Below the pieces are notes generated by a model, which saw nothing but the letters and a program-made list of their open reading frames with translations, was not told where the DNA came from and did no database searches. DNA of 31,357 bases, taken from NCBI GenBank assembly GCA_934746785.1, contig CAKVFO010000017.1:1-31357 (forward strand), in the 5' to 3' direction. The stretch is from an uncultured Clostridium sp. (GTDB taxonomy: Bacteria; Bacillota; Clostridia; Clostridiales; Clostridiaceae). Numbering within the stretch: the stretch's first letter is position 1; every line of letters starts with the position of its first letter. Made by a program: the position numbers and the translations under genes. Positions 1 to 7,683 of the stretch are shown in pieces.

Positions 1-367
1 CTAAGAATGCGAAACATTTAGTTTCTTCTCTTAAAAGCATAGCTCCAAGATTTCCGTGTCCTAAACCAACTTTTCTGTCATCAGCAACAGAACCTGGAAT
101 ACAGAATGCTTGTAATCCTTCTCCGATTGCTTCAGCAGCTTCAGCAGCCTTTGTGCAACCTTTCTTTATTGCTATAGCAGCACCTAAAGTGTAAGCCCAT
201 CCAGCGTTTTCGAATGCTATTGGTTGAGTTTCCTTAGCTATTGTGTATGGATCTACTCCTTTTTCAGCACATACTGCCTTTGCATCTTCTAAAGTCTTCA
301 TTCCGTATTTTTCTAATACAGGAGTGATTTGACCAATTCTTCTTTCATAACTTTCAAATAATGCCAT
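1..367 (-). CDS. GGGtGRT protein, N-terminal part (cut by window edge)
   Basis: The first 122 codons are present and the gene runs off the window at base 1. The start ATG (365-367) follows a strong AGGAGG. The N-terminus MALFESYERRIGQI and the following Cys-containing, Gly/Ala-rich region match, from memory, the conserved clostridial family called GGGtGRT protein. The naming motif itself lies outside the window. The gene sits 26 nt downstream of a NifU-like gene on the same strand, and the two form a recurrent pair. The biochemical role is not established. I infer a link to metal or Fe-S handling from the neighbour only. Confidence 0.8.
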   Translation of the reverse strand, partial: MALFESYERRIGQITPVLEKYGMKTLEDAKAVCAEKGVDPYTIAKETQPIAFENAGWAYTLGAAIAIKKGCTKAAEAAEAIGEGLQAFCIPGSVADDRKVGLGHGNLGAMLLREETKCFAFL

Positions 368-393
368 TATTATGTTTCCTCCTTTACCTATAA

Positions 394-1086
394 TTACTTA
401 TGTCTTGGATTAATTAATTCAGCAGCGTCATTAACTCTACCGTATTGACCCTTAGCAGCTTCTAAAGCTTCGTTAGCGTCCATTCCCTTAGCGATGTTTT
501 CCATCATCTTTCCTAAGTTAACGAATTTGTATCCAATGATTTCTTTGTCTGAGTCTAAAGCTACATCTGTAACATATCCTTCAGCCATTTCTAGGTATCT
601 AGGACCCTTAGCAAGTGTTCCGTACATAGTACCAACTTGAGATCTTAATCCCTTACCTAAGTCTTCAAGACCAGCTCCGATAGGTAGTCCACCTTCTGAG
701 AACGCAGTTTGAGTTCTTCCGTAAACGATTTGTAAGAATAATTCTCTCATAGCTGTATTTATAGCATCACAAACTAAGTCTGTGTTTAATGCTTCTAATA
801 TAGTCTTTCCTGGTAATATTTCTGAAGCCATAGCAGCTGAATGAGTCATACCTGAACATCCAATTGTTTCAACTAATGCTTCTTGAATTATACCTTCCTT
901 AACGTTTAATGTTAATTTACAAGCTCCTTGTTGTGGTGCACACCAACCAATACCATGTGTTAAGCCTGATACATCTTTAATTTCTCTTGATTGTACCCAT
1001 TTTCCTTCTTCAGGAATTGGTGCTGGACCGTGGTTAGCACCTTTAGCAACTACACACATTTCTTCAACTTCTTTTGAATACATCAT
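394..1086 (-). CDS. NifU-like iron-sulfur scaffold-type protein paired with GGGtGRT protein
   Basis: 230 residues, soluble, no signal peptide. Cys49, Cys56 and Cys77 are arranged as GWCAPQQGAC followed by VETIGCSGM, which resembles the ligand Cys pattern of NifU/IscU scaffolds (IGCG followed by a Ser/Ala-rich helix). The C-terminal half is unlike IscU and contains a YGRTQTAFSEGG stretch. The start ATG is preceded by GGGAGGAG about 12 nt upstream; a second ATG follows directly. It is transcribed first from the promoter at 1187-1215, then the GGGtGRT gene. The family is usually annotated as an Fe-S assembly scaffold-like protein. The actual reaction is unknown. Confidence 0.75.
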   Translation of the reverse strand: MMYSKEVEEMCVVAKGANHGPAPIPEEGKWVQSREIKDVSGLTHGIGWCAPQQGACKLTLNVKEGIIQEALVETIGCSGMTHSAAMASEILPGKTILEALNTDLVCDAINTAMRELFLQIVYGRTQTAFSEGGLPIGAGLEDLGKGLRSQVGTMYGTLAKGPRYLEMAEGYVTDVALDSDKEIIGYKFVNLGKMMENIAKGMDANEALEAAKGQYGRVNDAAELINPRHK

Positions 1087-1147
1087 ATATTTCTTGCTCC
1101 TCCCTAATTATTACAGCTTGTCTTATCGCTGTACTATAGACTAGGTC

Positions 1148-1175
1148 AAAAATCGTCCCACTATGGGATGATTTT
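1148..1175 (-). promoter_or_regulatory. Leader hairpin with short U-tract (possible attenuator or 5' stabiliser)
   Basis: Bases 1149-1159 and 1165-1175 form an 11-bp stem with one G-U pair and a 5-nt loop. Read on the minus strand the stem is followed by TTTTT. It begins only a few nucleotides after the predicted transcription start of the NifU-like/GGGtGRT operon. It could be a leaky terminator/attenuator or a 5' stabilising hairpin. Confidence 0.45.
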
Positions 1176-1186
1176 ATCCTATACCT

Positions 1187-1215
1187 ATTCTAACAAATGA
1201 AATCCTTTATAACAA
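1187..1215 (-). promoter_or_regulatory. Sigma-A-type promoter of the NifU-like/GGGtGRT operon
   Basis: On the minus strand, -35 TTGTTA (1215-1210), 17-nt spacer, -10 TAGAAT (1192-1187). The predicted start is near 1180, leaving a leader of about 95 nt before the NifU-like gene. Confidence 0.65.
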
Positions 1216-1243
1216 CCTCTAAATTTAAAAAAAATTTTTTTTC

Positions 1244-1272
1244 TTGCAACAATTTACTATATATGTTACTAT
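1244..1272 (+). promoter_or_regulatory. Promoter of tRNA-Leu
   Basis: -35 TTGCAA (1244-1249), 17-nt spacer, -10 TACTAT (1267-1272), about 17 nt before the mature tRNA 5' end. Just upstream lies a run of A then T (about 1226-1242) that could act as an UP-like element. Confidence 0.55.
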
Positions 1273-1289
1273 AAATGTGTTGGTTCCAT

Positions 1290-1376
1290 GCCGGTATGAT
1301 GGAATTGGCAGACGTAGCGGACTCAAAATCCGCCGGTAGTGATACCGTACCGGTTCGACTCCGGTTACCGGCACCA
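1290..1376 (+). tRNA. tRNA-Leu, anticodon CAA
   Basis: 87 nt including an encoded CCA. The acceptor arms GCCGGTA (1290-1296) and TACCGGC (1366-1372) pair perfectly, followed by discriminator A and CCA. The anticodon stem-loop GCGGA-CTCAAAA-TCCGC gives anticodon CAA (reads UUG). A long variable arm, typical of class II leucine tRNAs, precedes the T-loop GGTTCGACTCC. Its terminator is shared with the convergent biosynthetic operon. Confidence 0.97.
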
Positions 1377-1377
1377 T

Positions 1378-1409
1378 AAAAAACTGATGTGATTTCACAT
1401 CAGTTTTTT
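1378..1409. terminator. Bidirectional intrinsic terminator (tRNA-Leu / biosynthetic operon)
   Basis: CTGATGTG (1384-1391) pairs with CACATCAG (1396-1403) around an ATTT loop. An A6 run lies on the left and a T6 run on the right, so it can work on both strands. It sits 2 nt after the tRNA and 10 nt after the last operon stop. Confidence 0.9.
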
Positions 1410-1419
1410 GTTTTATATT

Positions 1420-3039
1420 CTATTTATCATTATTACATAAAATTTTCTTCATATTATATACAACATTATTAATGTTTGTTTTATCATGAGTCAAATTATC
1501 ACTTATAAGCTTACTAGCCCCTTTCATAAGGGCTTTTACTTGATCTAAGGTATATCCCTTATCTAATAAATATACTATCCCTTGAAATCCAAAACTTTCG
1601 TTAGGAACCCAAATAGAATTTTTAATATTTATAAGCATATAATCAGCAAAATCAGAAGCTGTTGCACTATCCATGGTATTATGTTTCCAATTAAAGTCCT
1701 TTCCTTCTATTCCAAACTCATACTTTTTGTTATAAATTGGAGTACTTATATCGGCATACCATAAGTTAGCTGTATAAAAATCTATTGGCATACTATTTAT
1801 AAATCTTACTGTTTGATTTATAGTTTCTTCTGTCTCTCCAGGAAAACCCACTAATACAAAAGCACATATTAAAATATTGTATTTAGCTAAAAGTTCAATT
1901 CCTCTTCTTATATCACCTATATCTTCATTCTTATCCATGTTCTTAAGAATTTGATTATTTGATGATTCTATTCCAACAAACACTCCCTTACATCCACTTA
2001 GCTTCATAAGCTCAACTATTTCTTCATCACATTCCTTTAGTCTAAAATAAGCATACCAATTAAAATTGAACTTGTTTTTTATCATAAGTTTGCAAATTTT
2101 CTTGAACCTCTCTTCCGGTATGTTTATTGTATCATCATGGAAAAGTATTGTTTTTACCCCCATTTTCTTTAACTGTTTAAATTCTTCTTCAATATCCCTT
2201 AAATCTAATAAGGACAATATTTTATCTTTAACCGGATAATTACAGAAACTGCAATTTGCTGGACACCCACTGCTTATTTGAATATCCACCAAACTTCTTC
2301 TATTAAGCTCCTCTACTCTAGTAAAATCTAAAGGAACTTCTTTTCTCTTAATATTTATATCTTCATTAACTTTAAATGTTAGTTCATCTTTGTTTAGGCA
2401 AAAAATATTATTCACTTCCTTAGGAATCTTATTTTCTTTAATAGCATAAATAAGATTATAAATATCCTTTTCTGCTGGCATATTAATAGAATAATAATCA
2501 GCATTAATTGTTTTTAAAATTGTTTCAAATTCACTTATTGGTGCTGTAACATACTTATTGTAAATATATCTACAGCTTACACATATTTTCACCTCCGAAT
2601 TTGTTCTTCTTATTAAATTAATAACTCTAATAATAGGTATGAAGTTAAATAATATAGGCGTTTGAATTACTACAAGCTTCGGATTAGATTCCTTCAGCAT
2701 ATTAATAAGACTAGTTTTTTCTCCATCAAAATAATTAATTCTAGCTACGTCTATATCCCTATCTACAAGGTACTTCTCTAAATACAAAGGTGGTATATAA
2801 GGTATTTCGTTAAGAGTAAAATATTTCTTTTCATATTCCTCTTCTATACTATACTTACTTTCATTCATCCTTAGATAAGAAAAGAAATCAGTATAATAAT
2901 AAAGTTTATTCTTATACTTAACGCATTGTCTTCTTATATAATTTCTAGATACTTTATCACTTCCTGCACCAATCATACGCTCTGAAGCATTATATTCTAT
3001 GTTTCCTATAAGAATACAATCTAAATTATCTTTAGGCAT
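1420..3039 (-). CDS. B12-binding-type radical SAM enzyme, PhpK-like (putative methyltransferase)
   Basis: 539 residues. The radical SAM [4Fe-4S] motif CPANCSFC places cysteines at 259, 263 and 266. The N-terminal ~230 residues form a Rossmann-like region as in cobalamin-binding radical SAM proteins, but without an obvious DxHxxG, so cobalamin would bind base-off without the His ligand. The C-terminal half (FHDDTINIP, GIESSNNQILKNM, VGFPGETEETI, DSATASDF) closely matches, from memory, the PhpK family; PhpK methylates phosphorus in phosphinate antibiotics. Whether this enzyme methylates C or P is unknown. Start: the ATG at 3039 has GGAAGG 10 nt upstream; an ATG at 3048 and a GTG at 3066 have worse spacing. 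It is the last gene of the operon, 19 nt after the amino-acid ligase, and ends at the shared terminator. Confidence 0.82.
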   Translation of the reverse strand: MPKDNLDCILIGNIEYNASERMIGAGSDKVSRNYIRRQCVKYKNKLYYYTDFFSYLRMNESKYSIEEEYEKKYFTLNEIPYIPPLYLEKYLVDRDIDVARINYFDGEKTSLINMLKESNPKLVVIQTPILFNFIPIIRVINLIRRTNSEVKICVSCRYIYNKYVTAPISEFETILKTINADYYSINMPAEKDIYNLIYAIKENKIPKEVNNIFCLNKDELTFKVNEDINIKRKEVPLDFTRVEELNRRSLVDIQISSGCPANCSFCNYPVKDKILSLLDLRDIEEEFKQLKKMGVKTILFHDDTINIPEERFKKICKLMIKNKFNFNWYAYFRLKECDEEIVELMKLSGCKGVFVGIESSNNQILKNMDKNEDIGDIRRGIELLAKYNILICAFVLVGFPGETEETINQTVRFINSMPIDFYTANLWYADISTPIYNKKYEFGIEGKDFNWKHNTMDSATASDFADYMLINIKNSIWVPNESFGFQGIVYLLDKGYTLDQVKALMKGASKLISDNLTHDKTNINNVVYNMKKILCNNDK

Positions 3040-3058
3040 ATAATTCATTCCTTCCTTG

Positions 3059-4261
3059 TTAACCACCTATTTTATTAATATAGTCAGCAGCTTCCTTGGG
3101 CCACTTTTCTACATCTATTCCATGCTGACATAAGAATGCATAAGCAAATCTCTCTAACCCAAATCCTGTACATCCAGTTTTTATATTGTTGCCACTTTCA
3201 AATTTCAGGTTAAAGCTTTCTGAAAAATGATTATCATGAAAGTTAAAAGAGCCAACAGAAATTGTTTTATCATTAGATACATTTAATCGAAGTTCATATT
3301 TAGCTTGAAGCAGTTTCTGGAATATAACCTTACTATGTACCTGCTCATCAATAAAGAAAGGATCACTTGCAGTAATACAGCAGCCTGTAAGCTGTAACTC
3401 ATCAATAACTTTGTACATTGCTTCCATAAAAATCTGTCTGCTCTGTTTAACAAATTCAATACTTCCAAATAAGGCTGTCTCTCTTATAGTGAAATCCCAT
3501 AAACGTTCTATTGTATTTTCATACTTTGATTCATATCTAAAGGATTTTCCCTTAGCTGTAATAACCATTGTTTCATTTTCCTTAAAGACTTTATTTTCAA
3601 ATTGATTATACATGTGATAACACATAGTTGGAGGAAGACAGTAATCAGTATTTGAACATACTTCACTTAATATTTCATGTGTAATCTTACCTTCAGTATT
3701 GTATAATTCTTTAAACTTCACATACTTCTGCATATCATTATCAATATGAGTTGTAAACATCATAAAATGAGGAAAAGAATTAAAATATCCACACTTTTGT
3801 ACAACTCTTGTAGGTATAATTGTAGGATATTTATATTGTTTTCCTTTTAAGATTCCAATAGATATTTCTGTTATCTTTTTATCTATAAAATCCATTAAAT
3901 TAAGATATAAATTTCCAAAGGCAACTTGTCCCTCTCCTGCTTTAAATACCATACCTTTTGAAAGCATTTCTTCATAGATATCTTCTTTATATTCAGGATG
4001 AAAATCTCTTTCGAAAACTTTTCTTTCTTTAACAACATTTCTTAGTTTAATATCTTTATCTATTAATATATTAACCTTCTCTTTTACATCATTTATATCA
4101 CAGTTATCTTCAACGTTTAAGTTTATCTCCTTTACCCTAGATTCATCATTAATAACTTCAAAAGATACTATATTTTTTGAAACAAAATATATTCTCTTCT
4201 CTATCTCCTCAGCTAATCTTGAATCTATTTCATCATCTAAACCTATCTTTATAGTTTTCAT
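3059..4261 (-). CDS. Amino acid:[carrier protein] ligase-like protein (class II synthetase fold)
   Basis: 400 residues. The class II aminoacyl-tRNA synthetase core is visible: motif 2 (FRYES at 241-245, then LWDFTIRETALFG) and motif 3 (GFGLER, 366-371). Cys157, Glu261 and Cys364 sit where the seryl-synthetase-like amino acid:[carrier protein] ligases hold a catalytic zinc. There is no tRNA-binding coiled coil. Known members adenylate a small amino acid and load it on the phosphopantetheine arm of a carrier protein instead of a tRNA. The matching carrier is encoded at 5755-6021, separated by one HemN-like gene. The substrate amino acid cannot be read from sequence. The start ATG has GGGAG 10 nt upstream. 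It lies 98 nt from the previous gene, the largest gap in the operon, which holds a hairpin. Confidence 0.8.
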   Translation of the reverse strand: MKTIKIGLDDEIDSRLAEEIEKRIYFVSKNIVSFEVINDESRVKEINLNVEDNCDINDVKEKVNILIDKDIKLRNVVKERKVFERDFHPEYKEDIYEEMLSKGMVFKAGEGQVAFGNLYLNLMDFIDKKITEISIGILKGKQYKYPTIIPTRVVQKCGYFNSFPHFMMFTTHIDNDMQKYVKFKELYNTEGKITHEILSEVCSNTDYCLPPTMCYHMYNQFENKVFKENETMVITAKGKSFRYESKYENTIERLWDFTIRETALFGSIEFVKQSRQIFMEAMYKVIDELQLTGCCITASDPFFIDEQVHSKVIFQKLLQAKYELRLNVSNDKTISVGSFNFHDNHFSESFNLKFESGNNIKTGCTGFGLERFAYAFLCQHGIDVEKWPKEAADYINKIGG

Positions 4262-4292
4262 TTCCTTTCATCTCCCAACTTATTCTAATATT

Positions 4293-4339
4293 AAGGAGCT
4301 GTCTTTTATAAGTTGAATTCATCTATGTGACAGCTCCTT
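4293..4339. other. Perfect 11-bp inverted repeat inside the operon
   Basis: AAGGAGCTGTC (4293-4303) and GACAGCTCCTT (4329-4339) are perfect complements with a 25-nt loop. On the plus strand the second arm runs into TTTATTT, like an intrinsic terminator. On the minus strand, the operon's direction, there is no U-tract after the stem. It may be a weak attenuator, processing or stability element that lowers or uncouples expression of the last two genes, or it may stop antisense transcription. Confidence 0.6.
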
Positions 4340-4359
4340 TTTATTTGTACTTAATTAAA

Positions 4360-5742
4360 TTATTTCATTGACTTAGCAGATATCCCCATACTATCTTGAT
4401 TATAAGGATTTTGTTTATTTAAAATTGCCTTTAGAAAAGCTGAATTATCTCTTGATTTTTCCTTTGGATTTGATAAATAGTTTTGTATATTACCAGCCCA
4501 CATAATTCCTTTACGTGTTAAAATCAAGTCATCTCCATGCCATTTCATATAATCTAAATCAATTAAATTCTTGATTTGATCTTCAAATGGAGTTATATCA
4601 CATAATTCATTTTTATTAATCTTCATTAATATTGGGAAAAATACCATCTTTCTCTCGTCTTCTTCCTTCTTACTTACAACGTTGTAGGCTTCTACAGAGT
4701 AGTTTCCACTTTCTATAGCCTTTACATAATCTTTTATATTACATACATTTCTATAGTTGTATCTATTAATATATCCTCTAGCAGATGGCCCTACTCCTAA
4801 CATTGGATAGCTCTTTAAGAAGTGCTTTAATCCATCATGAGGTTCATCGTGTTCAGGTGAAAAAATCATGCTAGCTGATTTATGATACCCATGTCCTTCA
4901 AAGACTTCCATAACCTTATAGAACATATCTATCATATTTTGATTTGAAGGCTTTCCATTAAAATATTTTCCGCCTTCTATCACCTTTGCAAATTGTGTAT
5001 TAGGGAAAAGATTCATTGCATAATCATCTACATACATAGGATTTAATTTTATTGCTTCTTCTATATCTTTTACTACATCATCCATTGTTTGGTCTGGAAT
5101 GTTATACATTAAATCTATACTGTGATCTTTAAATCCATATTTGTTTATTAAATCAACTAGGTTATCTATATCCTTTAATGTAGGTTTTATTAATAATTTC
5201 TTTCTTAACCTCTCATTAAAAGTCTGAACTCCATAGCTGATTCTATTAACATTGTATTGCTTGTACAACTTCAATTTTTCTTCGTCAAGCAATGATAAAA
5301 CATTTCCCTCCATTGTCACCTGAGTGAGGTTATTAACATTAAAGTTTTTATAAATAGTACTTAATATTAAATCCATAAACTCAGATTCTACTAATGCTGG
5401 ATCTCCCCCGCCAAAATAAATCGTTCCAATAAAGTGCTTTTGAAAATATGGCTCCTTAGCATACATCTCTAACTCTTTTACTAAAGCTCCATAAAATGCT
5501 TTTTTATCATCATAAGTCAACTTACCAAAGCTCTCCTTATAGTATGGGCAGAAGTAACAAAACGACTTACAAATAGGAATATGAATATATAATCTTACTG
5601 GTTTAGATATATCATCCTCAATACTTTTTAACATTTGATTATAACTTTCTATGTCTACCATCTTGTTGTCATATATCCATATCTTTGGATATATCCAATT
5701 TTCACTTAGCCTTGTCTTAAAATTCAAAGAATTATTATCCAT
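4360..5742 (-). CDS. HemN-like radical SAM protein, paralogue C
   Basis: 460 residues. IHIP is followed by CKSFCYFC (Cys58, 62, 65), the HemN/HemW arrangement, then GGGDP, the SAM-binding glycine motif. The fourth cysteine of genuine HemN (CxxxCxxCxC) is missing, so it is unlikely to be coproporphyrinogen dehydrogenase. It shares with the two other operon paralogues an N-terminal signature (F-x2-R-x2-E-x-W-[VI]-Y-P-x-I) and a C-terminal NPYNQD-x-MG motif; here the tail extends 7 residues further (SAKSMK end). HemN-like class C enzymes bind two SAM molecules and perform methylation or cyclopropanation in natural product pathways. The reaction here is unknown. It lies 12 nt after the carrier gene, SD GAAGG. 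Confidence 0.85.
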   Translation of the reverse strand: MDNNSLNFKTRLSENWIYPKIWIYDNKMVDIESYNQMLKSIEDDISKPVRLYIHIPICKSFCYFCPYYKESFGKLTYDDKKAFYGALVKELEMYAKEPYFQKHFIGTIYFGGGDPALVESEFMDLILSTIYKNFNVNNLTQVTMEGNVLSLLDEEKLKLYKQYNVNRISYGVQTFNERLRKKLLIKPTLKDIDNLVDLINKYGFKDHSIDLMYNIPDQTMDDVVKDIEEAIKLNPMYVDDYAMNLFPNTQFAKVIEGGKYFNGKPSNQNMIDMFYKVMEVFEGHGYHKSASMIFSPEHDEPHDGLKHFLKSYPMLGVGPSARGYINRYNYRNVCNIKDYVKAIESGNYSVEAYNVVSKKEEDERKMVFFPILMKINKNELCDITPFEDQIKNLIDLDYMKWHGDDLILTRKGIMWAGNIQNYLSNPKEKSRDNSAFLKAILNKQNPYNQDSMGISAKSMK

Positions 5743-5754
5743 ATCAGCACCTTC

Positions 5755-6021
5755 TTAACCAAGCCTATTTTCAATTAAAGTACAAATTGAATTTATTGTG
5801 CTGAAATCTTCTAACTCTATTGATGCATCTATTACATCTACATTGAATGTTTCTTCTATGAAGGATATAAACTTAACTATTCCTAATGAATTTAATATAT
5901 CTCCATTTAGTAAGTTATCTTCGTCTTCTATTTTTATATCTACACTTTCATCACTTACTTCCTTTAATTCATTAATTAAATATTCTCTTATCTTTTCTTT
6001 TATTTCATCACACTTAACCAT
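5755..6021 (-). CDS. Acyl/aminoacyl carrier protein
   Basis: 88 residues, acidic, with the four-helix carrier-protein pattern. Ser45 in GDILNSLGIVKF is the phosphopantetheine attachment site (NSL in place of the usual DSL), followed by the helix-II acidic stretch FISFIEETFNVDV. The start ATG at 6021 lies 7 nt after GGAGGG; the TTG at 6036 overlaps this Shine-Dalgarno and is unlikely. It is the probable partner of the amino acid:[carrier protein] ligase (3059-4261) and platform for the operon's flavoprotein. No phosphopantetheinyl transferase is encoded in the window, so the housekeeping one would be needed. Confidence 0.88.
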   Translation of the reverse strand: MVKCDEIKEKIREYLINELKEVSDESVDIKIEDEDNLLNGDILNSLGIVKFISFIEETFNVDVIDASIELEDFSTINSICTLIENRLG

Positions 6022-6048
6022 TTTAAAACCCTCCAAAAAATCTTTTTA

Positions 6049-6861
6049 TTAATTTCCTATACTGTCATATCTTTTTAAACCTTTATTCCAAACTTTCCAT
6101 GCTAAAATTGCCATTAACACTGCTACTATTGGCGCTATATATTGAAATACTGGCTGAAATATCCCTTCTCCTGTCTTGTTTAACACATAGGTTGCAGGAT
6201 AAAAATTTACAAAAGCATATGGAAATATAAATGTTAAAACAAATTGAATTCCCTTTTTATAAATTGATATTGGAAACTCAATAAAAGTTCTTATTCCATT
6301 ATTATTGTCAGATAGCAGCCTTCCAAATTCTCTATTTTGAATTATCCAAAAACTTATAGCTCCTATAAGAACTAAAATTGCACTATGAATAACAAATCCA
6401 GAAAAAATTGCTGCTATTAGAAATATAACTTTTGATATACTCCAAACTACGCTTAAATGCGTAATACTATCTGCAAAGAATATTAAAGCTAAAATTAATC
6501 TTGCAATAAATGTATATTGAAATTGTTTAAGGACTATATGAGCTAATGGATCAATAGGCCTTATTAAGTAAGCATCAAATTCCCCACTTCTTATGGTGTC
6601 TCCTAAATTCAGCATTGGAGCCCAGAAAAATAGTCCACTAAATGAATAACTAATCCAATTTATATTGAATAAAAATAGCACTTCATAGTAATCCCAACCA
6701 TTAATATTTTTAAATTTTGAAAAAATAACCCATATACCTACATAATAAATACCAACTAAAACTATATTCGCAAATATCTCCATAAAAAATCCAAATCGAT
6801 ATTCTAGTTTACTTTTAAGAAAAATAGATATAAATTTAAAATACAGCTTTAAATAACTCAA
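6049..6861 (-). CDS. ABC-2 type permease (DUF990-like), second subunit
   Basis: 270 residues with about six hydrophobic segments. The conserved region reading LGDTIRSGEFDAYLIRPIDPL is typical of the uncharacterised ABC-2 permeases COG4587/COG3694 (DUF990). The start is TTG at 6861, with GGAGGG 13 nt upstream, a long spacing; no better start precedes the first membrane segment. It is 10 nt after the other permease. With that permease and the ATPase at 11147-12154 it probably forms an exporter in the cytoplasmic membrane, presumably for the operon's product (inference). Confidence 0.85.
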   Translation of the reverse strand: MSYLKLYFKFISIFLKSKLEYRFGFFMEIFANIVLVGIYYVGIWVIFSKFKNINGWDYYEVLFLFNINWISYSFSGLFFWAPMLNLGDTIRSGEFDAYLIRPIDPLAHIVLKQFQYTFIARLILALIFFADSITHLSVVWSISKVIFLIAAIFSGFVIHSAILVLIGAISFWIIQNREFGRLLSDNNNGIRTFIEFPISIYKKGIQFVLTFIFPYAFVNFYPATYVLNKTGEGIFQPVFQYIAPIVAVLMAILAWKVWNKGLKRYDSIGN

Positions 6862-6871
6862 TTTAAACTAA

Positions 6872-7672
6872 TTACCCTCCTTGAACTACTAATTTTTTAA
6901 TACCAATCTTCCACATAATACTTATCAATACAAATAAGCCTATTATCCAATAAATCTGATACAGTATTAACTGACTTCCATCTGTAAATCCTAAATTCTG
7001 AGTATATAAAGAAATTGGTGTAAAATAAATATATTGAAATGGCAGCACTTCACTTATATTTTTTATACTATCTTGAAAAAACCACACAGGTATCCATACA
7101 CCTGAAAATATCTTACTAATTCCCTGAACTAACATATTTAATGGCCATGTTACTAAGAACCAAAAGGCTAATATCCCCATAAAGAAAGCAAGTTCAAAGT
7201 TAATTAACATACTGCATATAACTGAGAAAACAAATAAAATAGATGTAACTGAGAGACTGAAATCTAAATTCATAAATAAGGCGACCACTACTATAATAGG
7301 TACAGATTCAAACAAGAAATTTACAATATTCTGTCCCACACCATCACATAATGCATATAGCATAAAGTTAAATGGCCTCATAATATCTATAGCAATTTCT
7401 CCGCTGCGTATTTTATCATTTATCATCTGAACAGTATCAAATTCAATTAGTGAATATAGAACACTACTTAAAACCAAATAGCTTACCATTTGTCCTATTG
7501 ATACATCTCCTGATGATGTTTCCACACTTGAAGTACTACCATATATAGCTTTCCAGGTAACTATTTGAACATATAAATATATAAGTCTTCCAATAAATTT
7601 AAACCATATATCTGCTCTATATATTAATAATTTCTGCATAGAATTTTTTATAAAATGTATATAAACTTTCAT
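6872..7672 (-). CDS. ABC-2 type permease, first subunit
   Basis: 266 residues, about six transmembrane stretches. The segment MINDKIRSGEIAIDIMRPFNF is the counterpart of the IRSGEFDAYLIRP motif in the next gene, so the two permeases are distant homologues that probably form a heterodimer. The ATG has AGGAAGG 8 nt upstream. It lies 11 nt after the CmoA-like gene. Its cognate ATPase is not adjacent but lies three genes upstream in the same operon. Confidence 0.85.
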   Translation of the reverse strand: MKVYIHFIKNSMQKLLIYRADIWFKFIGRLIYLYVQIVTWKAIYGSTSSVETSSGDVSIGQMVSYLVLSSVLYSLIEFDTVQMINDKIRSGEIAIDIMRPFNFMLYALCDGVGQNIVNFLFESVPIIVVVALFMNLDFSLSVTSILFVFSVICSMLINFELAFFMGILAFWFLVTWPLNMLVQGISKIFSGVWIPVWFFQDSIKNISEVLPFQYIYFTPISLYTQNLGFTDGSQLILYQIYWIIGLFVLISIMWKIGIKKLVVQGG

Positions 7673-7683
7673 ATTAATCCTTC

